Shown: in pieces, positions 1 through 7,904 of the stretch | Layout: the number at the start of each line of letters is the position of its first letter | How positions within the stretch are numbered: the first letter of the stretch is position 1 | Assembly: GCA_903911225.1 (NCBI GenBank) | Contig: CAIWCT010000453.1 | Coordinates: 1-55,449 of the forward strand | Direction of reading: 5' to 3' | DNA: 55,449 bases | Source: an uncultured delta proteobacterium | GTDB taxonomy: Bacteria > Desulfobacterota > WTBG01 > CAIYCZ01 > CAIRTM01 | Notes under the pieces: generated by a model | Told to the model about the DNA's origin: nothing | Seen by the model: the letters and a program-made list of their open reading frames with translations, nothing else | Databases searched by the model: none | Position numbers and translations under genes: made by a program

Positions 1-271
1 GGGGGTGGGTCCACCAGGGCAGTATGCCTTTTTCAATCCACTGCCGCATGCCACTATTGTCATTTTGCACAAAAACAAAAGCATCCAGCTGCGAGTCGGG
101 CAGATTGGGAACGAAATGATGCTGCAGCGTAATGGTGCGCAGAAAATAATCATCAGCCGAAAGGCCGGTAAAAACCGCTGGCAGCAGCAGCAGAAAGCTG
201 CAGGCCACTATCAGGCCATAGGCGCGAGAGTCTTTCAGCCGCTCTGCCAGTATGCGCAAAAGTGTTTTCAT
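1..271 (-). CDS. N-terminus of an integral membrane protein (cut by window edge)
   Basis: An open frame runs from the ATG at 271 to the window edge without a stop, giving the first 90 residues. It begins MKTLLRILAERLKDSRAYG, followed by one strongly hydrophobic segment at about residues 19-37. A short GLSADDY motif and WWTHP near the edge recall large bacterial membrane proteins of unknown function or glycosyltransferase-like enzymes, but too little is visible to assign a family. A purine-rich GGGAAAGGGGAT lies about 12 bases before the ATG. It is on the same strand as hisC, roughly 180 bases downstream of it. Confidence 0.55.
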   Translation of the reverse strand, partial: MKTLLRILAERLKDSRAYGLIVACSFLLLLPAVFTGLSADDYFLRTITLQHHFVPNLPDSQLDAFVFVQNDNSGMRQWIEKGILPWWTHP

Positions 272-450
272 GCCTTGACGGCATCCCCTTTCCCGGGCTG
301 CACGAGCGCGGCTATTATATATGAGGGTCTAAAAGTACAATACACTGAACCTGCTTTGCTCAAAGGGTTACAAGGTCGGCCTGATGGCCCGGGATCTAAA
401 TACGGACAAACCCCCTGTCTGTTCGTATAGACTGCAGGTAAACATAACAC

Positions 451-1515
451 TTATGTCGTAATAATGTTTCGCAGAGCTTCAACAAAGGCTGTCATCTCGC
501 TATCCGAGCCGATGCTTACCCTAAGCCAGTTGTCTATGCGGGGAAGCTTAAAATACCGCACCAGCACCCCGCGCTGCCGCAGCTGTGTAAAAAGCGCCTG
601 AGCCGCAAAGCCCTGATGCGAGATAAAAATAAAATTGGCTGCAGAGGGAATCACTGTAAAGCCCAACGACTCAAGACTTTTTACGGTTTCCCCGCGGGTT
701 CTGATTATCTGTGCCGTAGTCTGGCGAAAACAGGGTTCATCCTCAAAAGCCGCCTGCGCCCCTGCCAGGGCAAGCCGGTCAAGGGTATAGGAATTTATAG
801 AATCTTTTACCCTGCACAGCCCTTCAATAAGGCCTTCATGCCCCAGAGCGAACCCCACCCGGAGCCCGGCAAGGGAGCGCGATTTTGACAGCGTCTGAAC
901 AACCAGCAGATTGTCATATTTTTTAACAAGCCCCACCGCTGACTCGCCTCCAAAATCAATGTAAGCCTCGTCAACAATGACTACGCTGTCAGGATTGTGC
1001 TGCAGGATGGCTTGGATCGCGGTCAGCTCAAGAAAACGGCCTGTAGGCGCATTTGGGTTTGCTATCAGTACGCCGCCGTTGGATTTAAAAAATTGTTTCA
1101 CAGGCATACGAAAGGCTTCGTCAAGTGGCACTGTTTCATACGGAACGCTGAAGAGCCTGCAGTATACGGGATAGAAACTGTAGGTAATATCTGCAAACAG
1201 GATGGGCGGGCCGCCGGGATTGAAAAAAGCAGGGAAGCAGAAGGCCAGCAGTTCATCCGAGCCGTTACCCACAAATACCTGCTGGTCAGACAAACCGAAA
1301 TAACGGGCTATGGTCTGTCGCAGCGAGCTGCAGGTTGGGTCGGGGTAGAGCCGCAAAGTATCATCGGCTGCGGACCGTATAGCCTCGAGCACCTTCGCGG
1401 ACGGCGGGTAGGGATTTTCGTTGGTGTTGAGCTTTATATATTTTTTGTCTTTCGGCTGCTCACCCGGCACATAGGGCTTAATTGAAGCCGCAAGCTGGCT
1501 CCAGTATCTGCTCAT
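451..1515 (-). CDS. hisC: Histidinol-phosphate aminotransferase
   Basis: This PLP-dependent class I/II aminotransferase of histidine biosynthesis converts imidazole-acetol phosphate to histidinol phosphate in the cytoplasm. The 354 residues match the normal family length. Visible marks are KLNTNENPYPPS near residue 28, GNGSDELL at 83-90, ANPNAPTG at 152-159, VDEAYIDF at 181-188 and the PLP lysine in TLSKSRSLAGLRVGF (K211). The start is supported by AAAGGGGAAT ahead of the ATG. It stands apart from other his genes and points away from the mod operon, so it is probably an unlinked housekeeping gene. A related phenylalanine or tyrosine aminotransferase is the main alternative. Confidence 0.93.
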   Translation of the reverse strand: MSRYWSQLAASIKPYVPGEQPKDKKYIKLNTNENPYPPSAKVLEAIRSAADDTLRLYPDPTCSSLRQTIARYFGLSDQQVFVGNGSDELLAFCFPAFFNPGGPPILFADITYSFYPVYCRLFSVPYETVPLDEAFRMPVKQFFKSNGGVLIANPNAPTGRFLELTAIQAILQHNPDSVVIVDEAYIDFGGESAVGLVKKYDNLLVVQTLSKSRSLAGLRVGFALGHEGLIEGLCRVKDSINSYTLDRLALAGAQAAFEDEPCFRQTTAQIIRTRGETVKSLESLGFTVIPSAANFIFISHQGFAAQALFTQLRQRGVLVRYFKLPRIDNWLRVSIGSDSEMTAFVEALRNIITT

Positions 1516-1947
1516 CTAGTATTCCCCTTTACATAGCAACGTGTCCCTGCATGCGCAACAGGCGCCGCGGGATGATTAGATAGCATGAATCAGGAGAGCA
1601 TACACTAGTATAAATTTGCAAACCTTTCTATAAAAAAATTCATACAAAGCACCGGTGAACGGCCTTATTTGATTTTACGGGTCGCCGCAGCTACAACAAC
1701 AACCATTAATGCCATAAATATTCATCTGTTTTTTTCGGGCAGCAAGCCGCACTTTAACAGATTGCACGTATACCCGACGCCTTGCCGCCCTTGTCAGAAC
1801 AGGGACAGAGTTATTGTGCAATAGGCATGGTCTATTTATCCCTTGATTTGCATAGATTTTTCTAATATTATCACTTTTCAAACAATGACATTGCACCATC
1901 AAAGAGTCCCTTTTTAGCTCTCTACTCTACACCACAAGGAGGTATCC
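1516..1947. other. Intergenic region between divergent hisC and modA
   Basis: No convincing gene is seen in these 432 bases. A minus-strand frame at 1675-1902 (75 codons, ending in a Cys-rich GCCCSCGDP tail) lacks a good ribosome site and resembles no family I know. The region should hold the hisC and mod promoters; the best mod promoter candidate is listed separately. Confidence 0.5.
1843..1871 (+). promoter_or_regulatory. Putative sigma-70 promoter of the mod operon
   Basis: TTGATT at 1843-1848, a 17-base spacer and TATTAT at 1866-1871 form a reasonable housekeeping promoter. It lies about 75 bases before the modA start. No ModE-type operator was recognised around it. Confidence 0.45.
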
Positions 1948-2814
1948 ATGCTATCCTGTACAATTGTGAAGAAAATAATGCTTTTGGTTCTTGCCGGCTG
2001 TTGTATCTCTGCCGTGTGCTGCCAGTCATTCTGCCATGCTGCAGAGGGAAAAACCATTGAAGTCTTTGCCGGGGCTGCTTCAAAGCCGGCCACAGAGGAA
2101 GCGGCACAGCTTTTTGAAAAAAAGACTGGCATTCAGGTTCTTTTGCATTTCGGCGGCTCAGGGAAAATGCTTGCCGATATGAAACTGACCGGCAAGGGTG
2201 ACATCTTTTTCCCCGGCTCATCTGATTTTATGGAGCTTGCAAAAAAAGAGGGGCTTGTGCAGCCGCAAACAGAAGAGCGGCTTATTTATCTGCTTCCATC
2301 CATTAACGTGCCCAGGGGCAACCCTAAAAAAATACAAGCACTGGCGGATCTCGCCCGGCCGGGCGTGAGCATTGGCATAGGGCGGCCCGACACCGTCTGC
2401 GTGGGGCTCTATGCTGTTGAGATATTGGAGAAAAACGGTCTGGCCGCGACGGTGCGGCCCAATATCAAAACAAATGTGGAGTCTTGCGAAAAGGTAGCCC
2501 AGCTTGCAGCCCTCGGCATGGTCGATGCTGTTCTTGGCTGGAGCGTGTTTTCAAGCTGGAATCCCGATAAGATCGAGACGATAGCGCTTAAGCCCGCCGA
2601 GATACCCCGTATCGGCTATATCCCTATTGCGCTAAGCAGCGCTCCAAAAAACCCTGATGCAGCCCGGCAGTTTATAGCTTTTTTGAAGTCCGATGAGGGC
2701 CGGGCAATATTTAAAAAATGGGGCTATTTGGTGACAGAAGCTGATGCCAGAAAGTACGTACTGCCTGCAACGCCGGTCGGCGGAACCTGGGAGCTGCCGC
2801 AGTCGTGGCGCTGA
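1948..2814 (+). CDS. modA: Molybdate/tungstate ABC transporter substrate-binding protein
   Basis: This periplasmic oxyanion-binding protein of the type II (ModA/WtpA) fold delivers molybdate or tungstate to the permease encoded next to it. It has 288 residues with a signal peptide of about 31 residues (basic start, hydrophobic core, cleavage near CHAAEG). Family marks include EVFAGAASKPATEEAAQLFEK, HFGGSGKMLADM and a C-terminal FIAFLKSDEGRAIFKKWGY. Three Cys residues in the signal region (CCISAVCC) leave a lipoprotein form possible but without a clean lipobox. AAGGAGG seven bases before the ATG fixes the start. It overlaps modB and opens a four-gene operon. Whether it prefers Mo or W cannot be read from the sequence. 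Confidence 0.88.
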   Translation: MLSCTIVKKIMLLVLAGCCISAVCCQSFCHAAEGKTIEVFAGAASKPATEEAAQLFEKKTGIQVLLHFGGSGKMLADMKLTGKGDIFFPGSSDFMELAKKEGLVQPQTEERLIYLLPSINVPRGNPKKIQALADLARPGVSIGIGRPDTVCVGLYAVEILEKNGLAATVRPNIKTNVESCEKVAQLAALGMVDAVLGWSVFSSWNPDKIETIALKPAEIPRIGYIPIALSSAPKNPDAARQFIAFLKSDEGRAIFKKWGYLVTEADARKYVLPATPVGGTWELPQSWR

Positions 2815-3599
2815 AAAATTCTTTTACCCTGTGCTTGATAGCCGCCGTTGCGGTTGCCGCAATGCTGGTGGTGGCGATTCTGGCATCCCAACTCTACTAT
2901 ATCGGACCGGCAAATCCCCTGCAGGCTCTTCTGCAGCCGGATGTGCGCAGCGCCATACTGCTGAGCCTGTATACGGCGACCGCGGCCTCGGGCCTGGGGC
3001 TTGCTCTGGCAATCCCTGCGGCCTATTTTCTTGCGCGCGCGAATTTGCCAGGCAAATCCATACTTGATGCTCTTCTTGATGTTCCGATTATCATGTCGCC
3101 GCTTGCTTTGGGCACTTCGCTGCTGCTGTTTTTTCGGACCCCGCCCGGTCAGTGGATTGAAGCAAATTTCATGGAATTTGTTTTTCAAGTGCCGGGCATC
3201 ATTCTTGCGCAGTTTTTTCTGGCCCTTGCCCTGTCAGTGCGGGTGCTCAAGGCAAGCTTTGAAGCGGTAGACATACGCTGCGAGCAGGTAGCGCGGTTTC
3301 TCGGTTGCACGCCCTGGCAGACATTTTGCCGGGTGACGCTGCCCATTGCTCGCAAAGGGATACTTGCGGCCTTCATTCTCTCCTGGGCCCGGTGCCTTGG
3401 CGATTTTGGCGCAGCGGTGACTCTGGCGGGAGCCGTTAAGGGCAAAACAGAGACCATACCCGTGAGCATTTACCTGAATATGGCCTCGGTTAATATCGAT
3501 AAGGCTGTGGCCCTGATGCTGCTCACAACACTTCTTGCCGTAGCCGTGCTGCTGGCCATTCGGGTTCTTGCAGCTGAAGGAGGCGCGGGCAGAGCATGA
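2805..3599 (+). CDS. modB: Molybdate/tungstate ABC transporter permease
   Basis: This inner-membrane permease has 264 residues and about five to six hydrophobic helices (for example residues 9-27, 49-70, 85-110, 127-150, 235-255). The cytoplasmic EAA-type loop contacting the ATPase is recognisable around KASFEAVDIRCEQVARFLGC, followed by the family sequence FCRVTLPIARKGILAAFILSWAR. The likely start is GTG at 2805, overlapping the end of modA; the stop overlaps the modC start as ATGA. These overlaps imply translational coupling of the transporter. A sulfate-type permease is the alternative, but the partner genes favour molybdate or tungstate. Confidence 0.88.
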   Translation: MALKNSFTLCLIAAVAVAAMLVVAILASQLYYIGPANPLQALLQPDVRSAILLSLYTATAASGLGLALAIPAAYFLARANLPGKSILDALLDVPIIMSPLALGTSLLLFFRTPPGQWIEANFMEFVFQVPGIILAQFFLALALSVRVLKASFEAVDIRCEQVARFLGCTPWQTFCRVTLPIARKGILAAFILSWARCLGDFGAAVTLAGAVKGKTETIPVSIYLNMASVNIDKAVALMLLTTLLAVAVLLAIRVLAAEGGAGRA

Positions 3600-4753
3600 T
3601 CCGCATCGAAAACATGTCCGCCCGGTTTGGGACCTTCTGGCTCAGGAATATCAACCTGAACATCAAGCGCGGTGATTTTTTTCTGCTGCTGGGGCCGACA
3701 GGTGCCGGCAAGTCGCTGCTGCTGGAAACGATACTCGGTATAAAAAAGCCCGACAGGGGAAAGATACTGCTGGATGGACAGGACATCAGCAGACTGCCGC
3801 CCGAAGAGCGCGATATTGCCTATGTGCCCCAGGACCTCGGGCTTTTCCCCAATATGAGCCCGCTTGACAATATTCTTTTCGGCGCCCGGATTCGAAAAAT
3901 CGACAGCGAAACCATCCGTAGGCGGCTCGACTATCTGATCGAACATTTAAACCTGGGCCCGGTTATATCGCGCCCGAGCATTTTTACGCTCAGCGGCGGC
4001 GAAAAACAGCGTATCGCCTTTGCCCGGGCCATTATCACCAAACCCCGCGTGCTGTTTCTTGATGAACCGTTTTCAGCCCTTGATTCCTATATCAAGCGCG
4101 AGGTGCAGTTTCAGCTCAAGCGGCTGCAAAAGACTATCGACCTGACCATCTTTCATGTCACCCATGATCAGGAGGAGGCATTCCTCATGGCCGACTATAT
4201 GGCCGTCATGATCGGCGGCGCGATCGAGCAGCATGACCGGCCGGAGCAGTGCTACCGGGAGCCTGCCAATGAAACAGTGGCAAGCTTCCTGCTCATGCAA
4301 AACATTTTCGATGCCGACGTGCTGTCGGTTGATCACGAGTTGTCATGCGTTACCTGTGCGGCAAACGGCATCCGCTTTGAAATTATGAATCATAATCAGC
4401 TGCAGGTCGGAGCGAGCGTGAAGCTCGGGATCAGGCCCGAGGAGATCCTGTTTCTGACGCCGGGAAAACCGTTCAAGCCGGAAGTGCGGCACAATACCTT
4501 CCGCATGCGCGTTGAGGCGCTCTATAATCTCGGGAACAGGCGCCTCGTGCGGCTGGTGTTCGCCGATAGCGGCAGAACCCTGGATGCGACAGTCCATTAC
4601 CGTATCGGCAGAAGGTTTGAGCTGGCCGAGGGCCAGGAGACCTATATTCATCTTCGGCCACAGAGCTTCTGCCTGCTATCGGGCCATGCCCGCGGCAACG
4701 GTCAGGGAACTTCCAGCCTGGGGGGGGCAGCAGCAAATGAAAAGCTCGACTAG
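3596..4753 (+). CDS. modC: Molybdate/tungstate ABC transporter ATP-binding protein
   Basis: This cytoplasmic ATPase energises ModAB. Residues 1-235 form the ABC domain with Walker A GPTGAGKS (33-40), Q-loop VPQDLGLFP (77-85), signature LSGGEKQ (132-138), Walker B VLFLDEP (152-158) and the switch histidine in VTHDQEEA. Residues of about 240-365 are a regulatory TOBE-type region, where oxyanion feedback binding occurs in related proteins. Length (385) is slightly above the usual 350-360. It overlaps modB by four bases, and the next gene starts inside its last codons. Confidence 0.88.
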   Translation: MIRIENMSARFGTFWLRNINLNIKRGDFFLLLGPTGAGKSLLLETILGIKKPDRGKILLDGQDISRLPPEERDIAYVPQDLGLFPNMSPLDNILFGARIRKIDSETIRRRLDYLIEHLNLGPVISRPSIFTLSGGEKQRIAFARAIITKPRVLFLDEPFSALDSYIKREVQFQLKRLQKTIDLTIFHVTHDQEEAFLMADYMAVMIGGAIEQHDRPEQCYREPANETVASFLLMQNIFDADVLSVDHELSCVTCAANGIRFEIMNHNQLQVGASVKLGIRPEEILFLTPGKPFKPEVRHNTFRMRVEALYNLGNRRLVRLVFADSGRTLDATVHYRIGRRFELAEGQETYIHLRPQSFCLLSGHARGNGQGTSSLGGAAANEKLD

Positions 4754-5975
4754 CTATACGCAAGATCACCTGCATCGCTGGCATGTGCTGCAAATGGCAA
4801 TTGACGGTCATATTACCCTTCTTGAGGCAAGCAACCGGCTTGGCATAAGCTACCGGCAGGCCAAGCGGCTAAAAAGCGCCGTTGTCGTAAGCGGGCTTGC
4901 GGGGCTGCAGCACGGCAACCGCGGCAAGCGCTCATCGCGGGCCATAAACGATCATGAGCGCACGCGTATTCTGCATCTTGCCCGCACGCAGTATGCAGAC
5001 CTTAATGATACGCGGCTTACCGAGCGCCTGAAAAGCGAGCACGGCATCGGGCTCTCCCGCGAAACCATTAGAAGAATACTGCGCAGCGGCGGCATTAAAA
5101 GCGCCGCTGCCGGCAGCGGCGACATTCGCCTGCCCTGCTATACCAGCCAGGGGATGATGGTGCTGTGGGGCGGCATTGAAAAAAACTGGTTTGGAGATAC
5201 AAAAAGCTGCTTTATTGCCGCCGTCGATACGGCAACGCTGCGCTGTCTCGCAGCCCGCTTTTTTGACAGTCAAAGCACGCAGGGTTATCTCTGGCTCATG
5301 CGGGAAATCATGCGCACCTACGGCCTGCCCCGGGCTTTCTGCCAGCACAGCGGCAGCGCCGTGCGCCGCAGCGACAGCTCCTGGACTCTTGAGGAGGAAC
5401 TGCGCGGTGAGCGCGACCCCAGCCAGGTCGAGCGGGCGCTCCAGGCTTCGGGGATATCTCATTATCTTGAAAGCAAGCGCCGTATCATGAGCATGCCCGC
5501 CCTGTTTGAGTCCTTTCTTGCCGGACAGTTTGAGGGCCGGGAAATAACCGATAGTAAAGCGGCAAACAAACTGCTTGCGCAGGGCGTCATAGCGGCGTTC
5601 AACCGCACTCATGCCTGTCAGCCCCTCAACAGTGAGTCGGCCTGGCGGCCGGTGCCTGCGGGTGCTGATATTGAGCGCATCTGCAGTTTTTTTTATTCGG
5701 CAATCGTGCAGGCCAATAATAAAATCATGCTGGGTGAAATCACCATAGATGTGCCCCCCGGCAAGCAGCGCATTTCCTATGCGCGCACGCCGGTTGAAGT
5801 ACGGCAGCTGCTTGATGGTTCCTGGCGGGTGTATTATCAAAACAATATTATTGCGACCCACGACCCCACCCCGGTGCGGGAGCCTGTGCCGTGCCGAGGG
5901 CAGCGGCGCAGCAGCGATTCGGGCGCCATGAGCTGGATGTATGCCGTGCTGGATCACGGCAGCAGCTGTGATTAA
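4737..5975 (+). CDS. Domesticated transposase-like HTH protein in the mod operon (candidate regulator)
   Basis: The 412-residue protein has the architecture of ISNCY-type transposases: an N-terminal helix-turn-helix (HVLQMAIDGHITLLEASNRLGISYRQAKRLKSA is residues 16-48), a second HTH around residues 85-120, an integrase-core-like middle (about 138-300) and a C-terminal beta segment ending VRQLLDGSWRVYYQNNIIA. The catalytic acids appear lost. Where active relatives have QIDGSxxDWF this protein has LWGGIEKNWF (143-152); where they have YSDRHS it has CQHSGS (202-207); and the GRVERxNxT region is replaced near 246-260. No terminal inverted repeats or target duplications flank it, and its start lies inside the end of modC. 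The likeliest role is a DNA-binding regulator of molybdate/tungstate genes. That role is inference; the family and missing acids are seen in the sequence. Confidence 0.7.
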   Translation: MKSSTSYTQDHLHRWHVLQMAIDGHITLLEASNRLGISYRQAKRLKSAVVVSGLAGLQHGNRGKRSSRAINDHERTRILHLARTQYADLNDTRLTERLKSEHGIGLSRETIRRILRSGGIKSAAAGSGDIRLPCYTSQGMMVLWGGIEKNWFGDTKSCFIAAVDTATLRCLAARFFDSQSTQGYLWLMREIMRTYGLPRAFCQHSGSAVRRSDSSWTLEEELRGERDPSQVERALQASGISHYLESKRRIMSMPALFESFLAGQFEGREITDSKAANKLLAQGVIAAFNRTHACQPLNSESAWRPVPAGADIERICSFFYSAIVQANNKIMLGEITIDVPPGKQRISYARTPVEVRQLLDGSWRVYYQNNIIATHDPTPVREPVPCRGQRRSSDSGAMSWMYAVLDHGSSCD

Positions 5976-6421
5976 TTCGGCTGCTCACAAAGGTGACATT
6001 TTTATGTTGCCGCAGTTGCAGTGCTGACCGTTGACAGTGCACGAGCACGAGGCTATATGAATGTTTATATATAAACTGCGTTTTTCAGGCGCAGATAAAT
6101 GATTAAAGGAAGCAAAAGGCGCACCAGATACATATTCTACAAGCCGTCCGTTCTAAAAACCCCTGCGGTTGCGAACAGAAGGCCCATGGGTATGGCAGCT
6201 AAGCGCCATACCTCCGGTGGCGAAAAGGAGAAATTGGTTCGTGCATGTAAACAAACGAACCGTTCCTGTGTCGTCACGGGGTTGGTGTTTTTGTTATTTA
6301 ATTGTTAATGAGCGATAAAAACCATAAACAAAAGCTGCGAAAGGAGGTGGTCGGGACAGAAAGCCCTTAATCTGGTAGAAACCGAGTAAAGCTTAAACTA
6401 ATTAATATGGAGGTTTAACTT
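5976..6421 (+). other. Leader region upstream of the molybdenum hydroxylase operon
   Basis: These 446 bases hold no convincing protein gene. A 69-codon frame at 6099-6308 overlaps a set of inverted repeats and has unusual composition, so I treat it as a structured leader rather than a gene. A purine-rich AAAGGAGG at 6341-6348 has no good start codon after it. The hydroxylase start at 6422 has its own GGAGG at 6409-6413. Confidence 0.5.
6155..6292 (+). ncRNA. Structured leader RNA / riboswitch candidate before the hydroxylase genes
   Basis: A closing stem can form between AACCCC (6158-6163) and GGGGTT (6278-6283), extended by AAAAAC and GTTTTT. Inside it are an 8-bp hairpin GGTATGGC/GCCATACC (6189-6196 and 6205-6212), a short CTCC/GGAG stem (6212-6215 and 6227-6230) around a GGTGGCGAAA loop, and a 7-bp hairpin GGTTCGT/ACGAACC (6236-6242 and 6255-6261). 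A multi-stem RNA directly before Mo-enzyme genes suggests a ligand-sensing leader. The molybdenum-cofactor riboswitch class is the first hypothesis, but I could not match its consensus from memory, so the class is left open. Confidence 0.45.
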
Positions 6422-7291
6422 ATGGCCAGTAGTCGAATACTGCCGGAATTCGAGCTGCTGATACCCCAGAGCATAAAGGAAGCTGTTGATTTGCTTGGCA
6501 AATTAAAGAACAAGGCTTCCGTGATGGCTGGTGGTACCGATGTAGTCATCTCGTGCACCAAGGGATTTGGCAGCCCCAATGTTATCAGTCTTGCTGAAAT
6601 CCCCGCTCTTGACTATGTCGAGTACGACAGCAAAAGTGGGCTGCGCATCGGCGCAATGGCGACCCTGCAACAGGTTGCCGATAATGCCGACGTGCAGAAA
6701 AGATATCCCGCTCTGTGGAAATCAGCAGCCATTAACGGCACACCCCAGACACGCAATATGGGCACCGTTGTTGGCAATATCATGCGCGCTTCCCCCTCAG
6801 GGGACTGCATTTGCGCGATCCTCGCGATCGGCGGCAAAGTGGTTCTTCGCGGATCCAAGGGCAAGCGGGAAGTCAGCATTGATGACTTTTACATTAAATA
6901 TCGGGAAACGGCTTGCAAAAGCGATGAGCTTGCCGTTGAAATCAAAATTCCAGCTCCTGCCGCAGGCTCCTGTAACGCCTTTGCACGCATGACCCGCACC
7001 ACCCTTGATCTTTCCAAGGTCAATGTCGCCGTGCGCCTGGACATGTCGGGCAAGACCGTGAAGGAAGCGCGTGTTGCCATCGGCGCAGTAGCGCCGACCA
7101 CCATTCGGCTGAAAAAAGTCGAGGCGCTCCTGAAAGGCAAGCAGATTACCGATGATGTTCTCCAGAAGATTGTTGAAACAGTCCCCACGGAAATTAAGCC
7201 CATTGATGATGTTCGCTCCACGGCAGAGTACCGCCGCGATGTAGCAGGCATCATGGTCAAGCGCATAATTCTTGAAGCACTGGGAAAGTAA
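6422..7291 (+). CDS. FAD-binding (medium) subunit of a xanthine dehydrogenase-family molybdenum hydroxylase
   Basis: The 289-residue protein is a flavin subunit of the CoxM/XdhB type that passes electrons between the 2Fe-2S clusters and an outside acceptor. The FAD-binding segments are visible as VMAGGTDVVISC near residue 38 and TRNMGTVVGNIMRASPSGD near 109-127. The C-terminal CO-dehydrogenase flavoprotein domain (about 175-285) is complete. It is first of a three-gene operon in the order FAD, 2Fe-2S, Mo. AGGTTTAACTT before the ATG and a GGAGG upstream support the start. Length is normal for the family. The physiological substrate cannot be read. Confidence 0.9.
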   Translation: MASSRILPEFELLIPQSIKEAVDLLGKLKNKASVMAGGTDVVISCTKGFGSPNVISLAEIPALDYVEYDSKSGLRIGAMATLQQVADNADVQKRYPALWKSAAINGTPQTRNMGTVVGNIMRASPSGDCICAILAIGGKVVLRGSKGKREVSIDDFYIKYRETACKSDELAVEIKIPAPAAGSCNAFARMTRTTLDLSKVNVAVRLDMSGKTVKEARVAIGAVAPTTIRLKKVEALLKGKQITDDVLQKIVETVPTEIKPIDDVRSTAEYRRDVAGIMVKRIILEALGK

Positions 7292-7334
7292 TTAACGGAC
7301 TATTTCACAACAAAAACTCAAGGAGATATACATC

Positions 7335-7889
7335 ATGAAAAAACGAGCAATAACTCTTACGATAAATGGGGAGGAGTATAATTTGAACGTACCCGTTCAT
7401 TATACCCTTCTTCAGGTCATGAGGGATCAGCTGAACCTGACTGACGTTAAATACGGCTGCGGCCGCGGTGAGTGCGGCGCCTGCACGGTGCTGCTGGATG
7501 TGGGAAAGGGCGGCATGCAATGCAAGCCCACCGATAAAAAAACAACCTACTGCACCATGTCGCAGAGCAAACGTAAACCCATTCTTGCCTGTATAGCTCT
7601 TGCCGCCACCATGGATGGCAAAAGCATTACGACGGTCGCAGGCCTTGCCCAAAACGGCGATCTGCACCCCGTCCAGAAGGCCTTTGTCGATGAAAGCGCC
7701 ATACAATGCGGCTTCTGCACGCCGGGCATGGTTCTCAAGGCAGTCTCAATTCTTGAGAAAAATCCCAAGCCCTCGGAAGAGGAAATCCGGAACGGTCTGG
7801 AAGGCAATATCTGCCGCTGTACCGGATATGTAAAAATTGTCAAAGCTGTTCAGGTGGCTAGTAAAAAAACAGCCACCGGCAAGCGATAG
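7335..7889 (+). CDS. 2Fe-2S (small) subunit of the molybdenum hydroxylase
   Basis: This iron-sulfur subunit has 184 residues. The N-terminal plant-type ferredoxin domain carries KYGCGRGECGACTVLLD (about 44-60) with a fourth ligand in the following TYC. The C-terminal four-helix domain carries CGFCTPGMV and CRCTGY, binding the second cluster near the molybdopterin. It differs from many homologues in a longer segment (KGGMQCKPTDKKTTYCTMSQSKRK) between the third and fourth cysteines of the first cluster. AAGGAGATATACATC precedes the ATG. The Mo subunit follows after 15 bases. Confidence 0.92.
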   Translation: MKKRAITLTINGEEYNLNVPVHYTLLQVMRDQLNLTDVKYGCGRGECGACTVLLDVGKGGMQCKPTDKKTTYCTMSQSKRKPILACIALAATMDGKSITTVAGLAQNGDLHPVQKAFVDESAIQCGFCTPGMVLKAVSILEKNPKPSEEEIRNGLEGNICRCTGYVKIVKAVQVASKKTATGKR

Positions 7890-7904
7890 GAAAGGAGGAA
7901 CAGC

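Noticed and set aside
5..430. Plus-strand frame at the left edge
   Set aside because: It is the shadow of the minus-strand membrane protein (1-271) and has no recognisable product.
1675..1902. Minus-strand 75-codon frame ending GCCCSCGDP
   Set aside because: No good ribosome site and no family; probably a chance frame in the hisC/modA gap. Kept only as a note because of its Cys run.
4512..4736. Upstream extension of the transposase-like protein
   Set aside because: It lies wholly inside modC in another frame; the ATG at 4737 starts right at the HTH and fits the family.
4737..5975. An active insertion sequence
   Set aside because: No terminal inverted repeats, no target duplication, catalytic acids missing, and the gene is coupled to modC.
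6099..6308. Possible 69-codon gene before the hydroxylase operon
   Set aside because: It overlaps the inverted repeats of the leader RNA candidate and has no clear ribosome site.
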